From assembly GCA_003223595.1 (NCBI GenBank), contig QHVR01000320.1, positions 1 to 22,861 of the forward strand: 22,861 bases of DNA, read 5' to 3'. Position numbers and translations under genes: made by a program. The notes beneath the pieces are model-generated. The model was not told the origin of the DNA and did no database searches. It saw nothing but the letters and a program-made list of their open reading frames with translations. The DNA comes from Acidobacteriota bacterium. Lineage in GTDB: Bacteria > Acidobacteriota > Terriglobia > Terriglobales > Acidobacteriaceae. Of this stretch, positions 16,975 to 22,861 are shown one piece after another; position 1 is the stretch's first letter; each line of letters starts with the position of its first letter.

Positions 16975-19098
16975 ATGCCGCCCCGCTCCCAACCATTACG
17001 GATCGCCATCGACACCGGCGGCACCTTCACCGATTGCGTCTGGATCGAGGCTGGACGCCTCCGCATGCTCAAGGTCTTTTCCACGCCCGCCGATCCTTCG
17101 CAGGCCATTGTGGCAGCCATCAGCAAAATCACGCACACGGCAGATTTCATTCTCCTGCACGGCACCACCGTCGGAACTAACACGCTCTTGGAGCGCAAAG
17201 GCGCGCGTACAGCTCTAGTCACAACCAGCGGTTTTGAAGATGCCATAGAAATCGGACGCCAGGCTCGTCCCAAACTGTACGATTTCTTCTTCGATCGCAT
17301 CGAGCCACTGGTCGCTAAGGAACTCCGATTCGGCATCAATGAACGCACCGCCGCCGACGGAGAAATCCTGACCACGCCCAGCTGCGAAGAACTCGATTCG
17401 CTGCTCGCCAAAATCGCCGAGGCGAAACCGCAGGCGATCGCCATCTCCCTACTGTTCTCCTTCGCGAATACGAAAAATGAAAAGGCAGTTGCTGCAGCGC
17501 TAAACGATCTAGCGCTCCCGCTGTCCATCTCGCACCAAATTATCCCGGAGTTCCGCGAATACGAGCGCACGTCGACAGTAGTAATCAATGCCTACCTGCA
17601 ACCCGTGATGCAAAAATATCTCCATAATCTTGAACAATCCTGCCGTAGAGACGTTGCTAGCAACGTCTCTACAGAACGAGACTACAAAGCAGTGACGGAA
17701 CGACAATACAGAGCAGCGGTGGAAGAGCGGCCCTTCAGGGCCGCGAAAGGCGCGAGAAGAAAACCGGCTTTAGCCCCTGCCTGCCGAATCTTCGTAATGC
17801 AATCCAGCGGAGGCATCACGGCCCTCTCCACGGCCGCCCGCGAGCCCGTCCGCACCGTGCTCTCCGGTCCTGCCGGCGGAGTAGTCGGCGCCCTCGCCAC
17901 CGCTCGCGCCAGCGGTTTCGAAAACATCATCGCCTTCGATATGGGAGGCACCTCCACCGACGTCTCGCTGGTCGAAGGTGCGATCAAGACCGCGAATGAC
18001 GCTCAAATCGCCGGACTTCCCATCAGCGTTCCCATGCTCGACATTCACACGGTCGGCGCAGGCGGAGGCTCGCTCGCCCGCTTCGACGCCGCCGGAGTCC
18101 TCCGCGTCGGCCCCGAATCCGCTGGCGCCGATCCCGGCCCGATCTGCTACGGTCGCGGTACTCAGCCCACCGTGACCGACGCCAATCTTCTCTTAGGCCG
18201 CCTGCAGCCAACGCGCTTTCTCGGCGGGGACTTCACCCTCGACCTCGATCGCGCCCGCCGCCTCACCAAGGCATGGCTAAAAAAGCAAGGGTCGAATCTG
18301 TCCCTGGGAAACTTCGCCGCCGGAGTCATCGAGGTAGTGAACGCGACCATGGAAAGAGCCATTCGCGTAGTCTCCATCGAGCGCGGCCGCGATCCCCGCA
18401 ATTTTGCTTTAGTCGCCTTTGGCGGTGCCGGAGGGCTGCACGCCTGCGCTCTCGCCCAAGCCCTGCGCATCCCGACCGTGATCGTCCCAGCTTTTCCCGG
18501 CGGACTCTCCGCTCTGGGCATTCTGGCCAGCGACGTTGTGAAGGATTATTCGCGTACCATCCTGTTGCGAGTTTCCGGAAAAGTTCCCCAGGCCAGGCTC
18601 GCCGCCGAATTCAAAACGATGGAACAGACGGGCGCCAGAGATTTCCGCGAAGAATCCTGGCAGGGTTCTCCACACTTCCACCGTAGCATCGATGTTCGCT
18701 ACCGCGGCCAGGGATACGAACTCAACATCCCCCTGACACCCAATCTGCTACAACACTTTCAGCGCGAGCACAATCGCCGCTACGGCTACACCCATCCCGC
18801 CAGAGAAGTTGAATTAGTAACCCTCCGCCTCCGGGCAACCCTGCAAAATAAACCGAAGAATGTAGGGACAGCCGCCATCGGTCGCCCTGGCCGAGTGAAA
18901 CTCGGCAGCTTTCCCCAAGCCGAAGTCTCCTTCGATGGCGAGAACCTGAAGACCTCAATCCATCCTCGCGAGTCCCTTCAACCCCGCAAGAAATATTCCG
19001 GCCCAGCCATAATCACCGAATACAGCGCCACTACAGTCATCCCTCCGAAAGCAATCTTTAATCTAGACAAGTCCGCAAACCTGATAATTTCCCCATAA
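16975..19098 (+). CDS. Hydantoinase/5-oxoprolinase-type protein, HyuA (A subunit), with repeat-derived insertions
   Basis: The 707-residue product has the ASKHA-like ATP-binding signatures of HyuA: IAIDTGGTFTD (10-20), GTTVGTNTLLERKGA (63-77), FDMGGTSTDVSLVEG (about 321-335), GAGGGSLARFD (361-371), ESAGADPGPICYGRG (about 380-395) and AFGGAGGLHACA (481-492). The family hydrolyses hydantoin-like or 5-oxoproline rings with ATP and normally works with a HyuB partner; none is adjacent here. Two segments are unlike the family. Residues about 223-270 are encoded by palindromic repeat DNA and separate NLEQS from RIFVMQSSGG, where relatives have (from memory) only 10-15 residues. Residues about 630-645 are encoded by another repeat. 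Both keep the frame. The conserved motifs are intact, so the gene may still work. No strong ribosome binding site is seen. Confidence 0.88.
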   Translation: MPPRSQPLRIAIDTGGTFTDCVWIEAGRLRMLKVFSTPADPSQAIVAAISKITHTADFILLHGTTVGTNTLLERKGARTALVTTSGFEDAIEIGRQARPKLYDFFFDRIEPLVAKELRFGINERTAADGEILTTPSCEELDSLLAKIAEAKPQAIAISLLFSFANTKNEKAVAAALNDLALPLSISHQIIPEFREYERTSTVVINAYLQPVMQKYLHNLEQSCRRDVASNVSTERDYKAVTERQYRAAVEERPFRAAKGARRKPALAPACRIFVMQSSGGITALSTAAREPVRTVLSGPAGGVVGALATARASGFENIIAFDMGGTSTDVSLVEGAIKTANDAQIAGLPISVPMLDIHTVGAGGGSLARFDAAGVLRVGPESAGADPGPICYGRGTQPTVTDANLLLGRLQPTRFLGGDFTLDLDRARRLTKAWLKKQGSNLSLGNFAAGVIEVVNATMERAIRVVSIERGRDPRNFALVAFGGAGGLHACALAQALRIPTVIVPAFPGGLSALGILASDVVKDYSRTILLRVSGKVPQARLAAEFKTMEQTGARDFREESWQGSPHFHRSIDVRYRGQGYELNIPLTPNLLQHFQREHNRRYGYTHPAREVELVTLRLRATLQNKPKNVGTAAIGRPGRVKLGSFPQAEVSFDGENLKTSIHPRESLQPRKKYSGPAIITEYSATTVIPPKAIFNLDKSANLIISP
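17641..17784. repeat. Palindromic repeat cluster inside the HyuA-type coding frame
   Basis: Bases 17645-17672 are a perfect 28-bp palindrome with no loop (left arm GTAGAGACGTTGCT). It is translated as RRDVASNVST. At 17727-17744, GCGGCCC-TTCA-GGGCCGC is a second 7-bp hairpin. ACCGGCTTTAGCCCCTG (17763-17779) contains a third short one, GGCT/AGCC. None interrupts the reading frame. GTAGAGAC matches the left end of the intergenic palindrome family (copy 3). Confidence 0.85.
18862..18908. repeat. Second repeat segment inside the HyuA-type coding frame
   Basis: GTAGGGACAGCC (18862-18873) is the left arm of the dispersed family without an exact right arm. It is followed by the hairpin GCCGAGT-GAA-ACTCGGC (18890-18906). 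The 20 bases 18889-18908 recur exactly at 19119-19138, just after the gene. Confidence 0.8.
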
Positions 19099-19118
19099 TG
19101 TGTCCGCCGGGCAGTCCA

Positions 19119-19182
19119 GGCCGAGTGAAACTCGGCAGGATCCGCTGATCCCTACTCCCCAGTCCCCTAGCCCCTGTCCTTG
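19119..19182. repeat. GAA-loop hairpin and C-rich tract after the HyuA-type gene
   Basis: GCCGAGT-GAA-ACTCGGC (19120-19136) duplicates the hairpin inside the gene. It is followed at 19145-19182 by a degenerate pyrimidine-rich tract of CCCTA/CCCCAGT/CCCCTAG/CCCCTGT units. A similar tract occurs at 22791-22825. Confidence 0.65.
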
Positions 19183-19328
19183 TAGCCTCAGCGTGCCCCC
19201 GCACGTGCCCACTCCTCTTCGACAGCAAGACTCTGAAACTCACTACGGAATTGTTAAAATCCGATGAAAATACTCCCTGCACACCCCGCAACTCGTCATA
19301 CCTGCTAGGTACTCCCAACGCTCTCCGC

Positions 19329-19340
19329 TAAAATAATCTC
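19329..19340 (+). promoter_or_regulatory. Possible -10 box of a leaderless response-regulator mRNA
   Basis: TAAAAT (19329-19334) ends 6 bp before the GTG at 19341, and no ribosome binding site is present, so transcription may start at the GTG itself. A second TAAAAT is at 19255-19260. No convincing -35 box was found. Confidence 0.3.
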
Positions 19341-19781
19341 GTGAATCCCAGCATCTTCGTGCTCGAAGACGATCCCGACATTTCCCGCTTGGTCCGCCAT
19401 CATCTCGAAAACGAAGGGTTCACCGTGCGCGTGTATCCGGGCGGCGCCACCATCCTGGCCGATGCCGAGCGCCAGCGCCCGGCGCTTTTTCTCCTCGATA
19501 TCATGGTCCCCGGCAAAGATGGCCTGGAAATCTGCCGCACCATTCGCCAGACCGCAGGTCTTTCTTCAGTCCCGGTAATTTTCCTGACAGCCAAAAGCAG
19601 CGAAGCCGACCGTATCCTCGGCCTCGAACTCGGCGCCGACGATTACATCCCGAAGCCCTTCAGTCCCCGCGAGCTCGTGGCCCGCGTCAAAGCCGTGCTC
19701 CGGCGTTTCGAACGCCCGCTTCCGCCCAGTCCCATGACCATCGGCGAAATCGAGATTGATCCCTCGGCCATGAGGCCATGA
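19341..19781 (+). CDS. Response regulator receiver domain, split off by a frameshift
   Basis: The 146-residue product is a complete OmpR/PhoB-type receiver: acidic pair Asp10/Asp11 (VLEDDPD), phosphoacceptor Asp53 (LLDIMVPGKDGLE), Thr83 (FLTAKSS) and Lys105 (YIPKPFSPRELVARVKAVLRR). After the linker (MTIGEIEIDPSAM) the frame ends at a TGA only because of an 8-bp duplication. Removing 8 bp joins it in frame to the winged-helix domain encoded from 19778. The linker sequence matches what PhoB-like regulators have before the DNA-binding domain. As it stands the protein can be phosphorylated but cannot bind DNA by itself. Its kinase partner is encoded 29 bp after the second half. Start is a GTG with no ribosome binding site. 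Confidence 0.85.
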   Translation: MNPSIFVLEDDPDISRLVRHHLENEGFTVRVYPGGATILADAERQRPALFLLDIMVPGKDGLEICRTIRQTAGLSSVPVIFLTAKSSEADRILGLELGADDYIPKPFSPRELVARVKAVLRRFERPLPPSPMTIGEIEIDPSAMRP

Positions 19782-19782
19782 C
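19767..19782 (+). repeat. 8-bp direct duplication that splits the response regulator
   Basis: GCCATGAG (19767-19774) is followed directly by GCCATGAC (19775-19782), identical at 7 of 8 bases. The extra 8 bp shift the frame by +2 and create an ATGA stop-start overlap at 19778-19781. Confidence 0.88.
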
Positions 19783-20041
19783 CCTCACCGTCCGCGGCAG
19801 CACCGTTCCTACGACCGCCACAGAGTTTCGCCTCTTGGACTACTTCGCCCGCCACAAAGGCCGAGTCTTCAGCCGTGATCATCTGCTCGACTCCGTCTGG
19901 CGCGATACGGCGTACGTCACCCCACGATCGGTGGACGTCTACGTTCGCCGCATTCGCGAAAAAATTGAGCCCGACCCGGAGAATCCTCGCTATCTGAAAA
20001 CCGTGCGCGGCGCCGGCTATCGCTTCGAGGTCCCCAAGTAA
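19778..20041 (+). CDS. Response regulator winged-helix DNA-binding domain (separated half)
   Basis: The 87-residue product is an OmpR/PhoB-type trans_reg_C domain: TATEFRLLDYFARHKGRVFSR (helix 1 and loop), DHLLDSVWRDTAYVTPRSVDVYVRRIREKI (recognition helix) and RYLKTVRGAGYRFEVPK (C-terminal hairpin). It lacks its own receiver. Its ATG overlaps the receiver stop as ATGA, an arrangement that permits translational coupling, so the two domains could be made as separate polypeptides. An isolated domain would bind DNA without phosphorylation control. The alternative, a simple recent frameshift of one gene, is favoured by the exact 8-bp duplication. Confidence 0.82.
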   Translation: MTLTVRGSTVPTTATEFRLLDYFARHKGRVFSRDHLLDSVWRDTAYVTPRSVDVYVRRIREKIEPDPENPRYLKTVRGAGYRFEVPK

Positions 20042-20068
20042 AATGGACACGAGTCAGCCGAGGAAACT

Positions 20069-21793
20069 TTGAAGAACCGCATCTTCTTCAAGCTGCTCGC
20101 CGTTTTTCTCATCATCATTGCCGCCACCGCCGCCGTCCTCTACGTCGTCATCGGCAACGCGTGGGAAACCTCCCTGCGCGCCGAGATCGAGCGCAATCTG
20201 GTCCAGAAGACACTCCTCTTCGCGCATCGCGTCGAAACCGATAAAACCCATCCTCTCCCCGAGATCGCCGCCCAGGAAGGTCAGTCCGCCGGAGCTCGCG
20301 CCACCATCATCGACGCCTCCGGCAGAGTGCTCGCCGATTCTCAATCCAATCCCGACGCCATGGAGAATCACTCCCATAGAAAAGAATTCGTGGCCGCCCT
20401 CAAGGGACAGACTGGCGAGAGCGAGCGACGCAGCGCCACCATCGGCATACCTTTTCTCTACGTCGCGGCTCCCATCGCCGGAGGCGCCGTCCGCCTCGCC
20501 TATCCTCTTTCCGATGTAGAAGCCGTGCAGGCCCAGGTTCGTCACCATCTTCTATGGGGATCGCTCTTCGCCTCCCTCATCGCCCTGCTGATCGCGGCCG
20601 CCGCCTCGGTCTGGACATCGCGTCGCTTGCAGCGCATTGTCGACGTCGCCGCTCGCATCGAGCAAGGCGATCTGCGTGCCCGCGTCAACGATCGTCCCCT
20701 GGACGAAATCGGCCGCGTCGCTGCCGCCATCGATAAAACCGCCCGCCAGATCGAGCTCAGCTTCGCTGCCGTCCGTTCCAGCCAGCATCAACTCGAAACC
20801 TTGCTTAACAGCATGCAGGACGCCGTGATCGCCGTCAGCGCCGATGGCCTCGTCCGCTGGGCCAACCATCCCATGGATCAGCTCGTTCCCCAGCACACCC
20901 GGCTCAATGCGCCCGTGGTCGAAACCATCCGCGACCCCGATTTCCTCGCCGCCGTGCAAGCCGCGACCATCACGAAGGAAGTCAAAAACGGCCGCGCCAC
21001 CTCCATCGTTCCCGGCCGCGCCTTCGAAGTCACCGCCGCTCCTCTCCCCGATGGCGGCGTGGTTGCCGTTTTGCGCGATCTCACCGAAACCGAACGCGTT
21101 GAAAAAACCCGCCGTGATTTCATCGCCAACGTCTCCCACGAGCTTCGTACACCCCTTACTTCCATTCAGGGATACACCGAAACCCTGCTCGACACCACTT
21201 CTGAGAATTCCAACTCCAGCCGCGAATTCCTCGAGATCATTCGCAAGAATTCTCTCCGCATGTCTCGCCTCACCGAAGACCTTCTCACCCTCGCCCGCGT
21301 GGAATCTGGCGAAACTCGCTTCGAGACTGAGCCCATCCCGCCGCTGGAACTGCTCAACGACGCGGAACAAAGCTTCCGCGAGATTGCCCGCACCCAGGGA
21401 GTGGACTTGAAGATTGTCGACTCTCAAGCAGTGGAGTCGCTGCCCCCAGTTCTCGCCGACCGCGAAGCCATCCACCAGGTCTTCGCCAACCTGATCGACA
21501 ATGCCATGAAGTACGGCTGTTCCGGTGCACGCATCGAACTGGGCGCGTGCGCCGCCCAACGGGCCGTCGAATTCTACGTCCGCGATTTCGGCGCCGGCAT
21601 CTCCTCCGAGCACCTCCCCCGCTTGTTCGAACGCTTTTACCGCGTCGATAAAGCGCGCTCCCGTGAATCGGGAGGCACCGGCCTGGGACTCGCCATCGCC
21701 AAGCACATCATGCTTGCCCATTCCGGCTCCATCCGGGCCGAAAGCGAAATCGCCCGCGGCACTACCTTCCTTTTCACTCTGCCCACGGCATAA
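20069..21793 (+). CDS. Sensor histidine kinase, PhoR-like (sensor-HAMP-PAS-HisKA-HATPase)
   Basis: The 574-residue inner-membrane kinase begins at a TTG (20069) with GAGGAAA about 2-8 nt before it; an ATG at 20043 is out of frame. Order: first helix (FKLLAVFLIIIAATAAVLYVV, about 7-27); periplasmic sensor (about 30-160); second helix (SLFASLIALLIAAAASVW, about 165-182); HAMP (RRLQRIVDVAARIEQGDL); PAS (ETLLNSMQDAVIAVSADGLV); H-box FIANVSHELRTPLTS with His357; N-box NLIDNAMKYG; G boxes DFGAGIS and GGTGLGLAIAKH (about 536). All catalytic motifs are intact. It probably phosphorylates Asp53 of the receiver encoded just upstream. The layout matches PhoR-type phosphate sensors, but no pst or pho genes are nearby, so the signal is unknown. 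Confidence 0.92.
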   Translation: MKNRIFFKLLAVFLIIIAATAAVLYVVIGNAWETSLRAEIERNLVQKTLLFAHRVETDKTHPLPEIAAQEGQSAGARATIIDASGRVLADSQSNPDAMENHSHRKEFVAALKGQTGESERRSATIGIPFLYVAAPIAGGAVRLAYPLSDVEAVQAQVRHHLLWGSLFASLIALLIAAAASVWTSRRLQRIVDVAARIEQGDLRARVNDRPLDEIGRVAAAIDKTARQIELSFAAVRSSQHQLETLLNSMQDAVIAVSADGLVRWANHPMDQLVPQHTRLNAPVVETIRDPDFLAAVQAATITKEVKNGRATSIVPGRAFEVTAAPLPDGGVVAVLRDLTETERVEKTRRDFIANVSHELRTPLTSIQGYTETLLDTTSENSNSSREFLEIIRKNSLRMSRLTEDLLTLARVESGETRFETEPIPPLELLNDAEQSFREIARTQGVDLKIVDSQAVESLPPVLADREAIHQVFANLIDNAMKYGCSGARIELGACAAQRAVEFYVRDFGAGISSEHLPRLFERFYRVDKARSRESGGTGLGLAIAKHIMLAHSGSIRAESEIARGTTFLFTLPTA

Positions 21794-21888
21794 CCGAGCG
21801 CCGCCCCCAGCCTCTCGAGAGACGTAGCTTTCTGCTCCCACTGCTAACCACTTAGTAACATCTCTTTCGCCGCATCCCTTCCGGAATC

Positions 21889-21917
21889 CTGACAGCCCGT
21901 CCACCAACGCTTATTTT
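21889..21917 (+). promoter_or_regulatory. Putative sigma-70-type promoter for the Cys-repeat secreted protein
   Basis: CTGACA (21889-21894), a 17-bp spacer, then TATTTT (21912-21917). This would start transcription near 21924, giving a leader of about 45 nt that carries GAGGAG (21958-21963), 5 nt before the ATG. Confidence 0.4.
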
Positions 21918-21968
21918 CAAGCTATGGCCGCAGTGTCTCTGCGCGCGGCCTGAATCTGAGGAGCGTCT

Positions 21969-22736
21969 ATGGCAACGTTGAAATACAGGCTTCTTACCTC
22001 GACTTCACGGCAGGATGGAACGGCTCGCATCCTTCCCCTCCTGGCAATTCTGCTGGTCATTGCAATGGGAGCGCTGGCCGCTCCCCAGCAGCAGCAGTAT
22101 CGCCCGTCGCAGGATCGTGACGGCTATCGCGATCGGGATCGCGACGGCTTCCGCGATCGAGGTCACGATGGCGATCGCGGCGATCGCGGACGCTTCGGCG
22201 GCGACCGCGATGTCATCCTGATTTTGGGTTTTCAGCGCGTCGCCAGTGACTTTGGAGGCGGCAACGGCGGACGTCCCGCCCCGGACGCACTCTGCGATCC
22301 CGGCTTCGTCGCCGTCGGTTTCCACGTGCAGACCGGCGAATTCTTCAATCAGGCGTGGCTTGATTGCGCGCCCATGCGTTCGGATGGCTCGCTAGGACAG
22401 GAGCGCCGCATGACCGCGCGCACCGGAAGTCCTGGCGGCCGTCCCATATCCGACGCCTCCTGTTCTCCCGGCTTAGCTTTGCGCGGCCTGCGTGGCCGCA
22501 GCGGCGCATCCATCGATGAAGCCGCCGGCGAGTGCAGTTCCGTACGCGAGATCGCACAGCGCTTCGAGAGTCCCAGAAGTGAGTTGACGCAATCCGTCAT
22601 GCGTCCCCGTGCTGGAGGCCATCCCTCCGGCACCCAATGTCCCGCCGGATTTGTAGTCACCGGCTTCCGCTCCATGAGCGGCGAGTACATGGACCACCTC
22701 TGGCTAGTCTGCTCCGAACTCCAGCGCACGTACTAG
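21969..22736 (+). CDS. Secreted protein with Asp/Arg-rich segment and three 25-residue Cys repeats
   Basis: The 255-residue product has an uncleaved-looking polar start, then a signal-like helix (ILPLLAILLVIAMGALAAP, about 21-39). Residues about 44-80 are a low-complexity Asp/Arg/Gly tract (DRDGYRDRDRDGFRDRG). Three segments follow at 109-133, 165-189 and 224-248. Each runs exactly 25 residues from Cys to Cys and shares Cys-x2-Gly-[Phe/Leu]-x3-Gly-[Phe/Leu]-x4-Gly, with an Asp or Asn at position 19 in all three. The threefold pattern resembles jacalin-like or VMO-I-like beta-prism repeats and similar bacterial secreted modules; this comparison is from memory. The role may be carbohydrate or surface binding. 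GAGGAG at 5 nt spacing supports the ATG. Confidence 0.85.
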   Translation: MATLKYRLLTSTSRQDGTARILPLLAILLVIAMGALAAPQQQQYRPSQDRDGYRDRDRDGFRDRGHDGDRGDRGRFGGDRDVILILGFQRVASDFGGGNGGRPAPDALCDPGFVAVGFHVQTGEFFNQAWLDCAPMRSDGSLGQERRMTARTGSPGGRPISDASCSPGLALRGLRGRSGASIDEAAGECSSVREIAQRFESPRSELTQSVMRPRAGGHPSGTQCPAGFVVTGFRSMSGEYMDHLWLVCSELQRTY

Positions 22737-22746
22737 CACCGCCAAC

Positions 22747-22772
22747 GTAGGGACAGCCTCTCAGGCTGTCCC
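22747..22772. repeat. Dispersed palindromic repeat, copy 5
   Basis: GTAGGGACAGCC, loop TCTCA, GGCTGTCCC: a 9-bp perfect stem (22750-22758 with 22764-22772), starting 10 bp after the stop of the secreted protein. Its first 25 bases equal copy 2 at 3086-3110. Confidence 0.87.
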
Positions 22773-22790
22773 AGCCCGGCGAAGTTGTTT

Positions 22791-22825
22791 CCTGCTCCCT
22801 GACCCCCGATCCCTGCCCCCTGTTC
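22791..22825. repeat. C-rich degenerate tandem tract
   Basis: CTCCCTGA, CCCCCGAT, CCCTGC and CCCCCTGT follow each other in a strand-biased pyrimidine tract. It is similar in composition and in position (just after a palindrome) to 19145-19182. Confidence 0.45.
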
Positions 22826-22861
22826 TTCTTTACAACCCGCGAAACAGCGAATCCTAACTCT

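Noticed and set aside
20552..21907. Long open frame (451 codons) on the - strand opposite the histidine kinase
   Set aside because: The + strand encodes all histidine kinase motifs in order; the antisense product is Gly/Asp-rich with no recognisable domain.
22150..22200. GCGATCGC sites resembling cyanobacterial HIP1
   Set aside because: They arise from alternating Asp (GAT) and Arg (CGC) codons in the low-complexity tract; no enrichment is seen elsewhere in the window.

Overview
The window looks like chromosomal DNA of an Acidobacteriota (Koribacter/Terriglobia-like) bacterium. This rests on moderately high GC, a lipoprotein with ASH/choice-of-anchor domains, a 42-residue TPR array, a coiled-coil secreted protein with an LADVARQAKQQK-type N-terminus, and many short palindromic and tandem repeats between genes. 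The phylum is inferred from gene style, not from a marker gene. No rRNA, tRNA, CRISPR array, insertion sequence or phage gene was seen.

Layout. 1-1182 is the 3' end of a TPR protein, followed by a cluster of small hairpins. 1464-2891 (-) is a lipoprotein with ASH-like and Fn3-like domains. After a 474-bp gene-free region carrying repeats come four + strand genes: an 801-aa exported protein of unknown function, a GT-B glycosyltransferase, a secreted coiled-coil protein, and a SET-domain lysine methyltransferase. On the - strand lie an RND efflux pair (adaptor lipoprotein, then a permease broken by an internal deletion and frameshift) and a ureohydrolase (agmatinase-like). Then come the E1 subunit of 2-oxoglutarate dehydrogenase (+), a DinB-family protein (-) and a HyuA-type hydantoinase/oxoprolinase (+). 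The end holds a two-component system whose response regulator is split by an 8-bp duplication, its histidine kinase, and a small secreted protein with three 25-residue Cys-to-Cys repeats.

The most unusual signal is the repeat population. A palindromic family (GTAGGGACAGCC / GGCTGTCC) sits just after four stop codons, supplies one of them, and together with related hairpins lies in frame inside the HyuA-type gene, where it is translated. Two arrays of a 7-bp unit (8 and 14 copies, consensus AGCTCAY) lie between genes, one of them inside the efflux operon. A 31-bp repeat occurs twice, each about 60 bp before a start codon. Several genes carry fresh-looking lesions: a 78-bp in-frame tandem duplication, an 8-bp frameshifting duplication and a deletion of about 40 bp.
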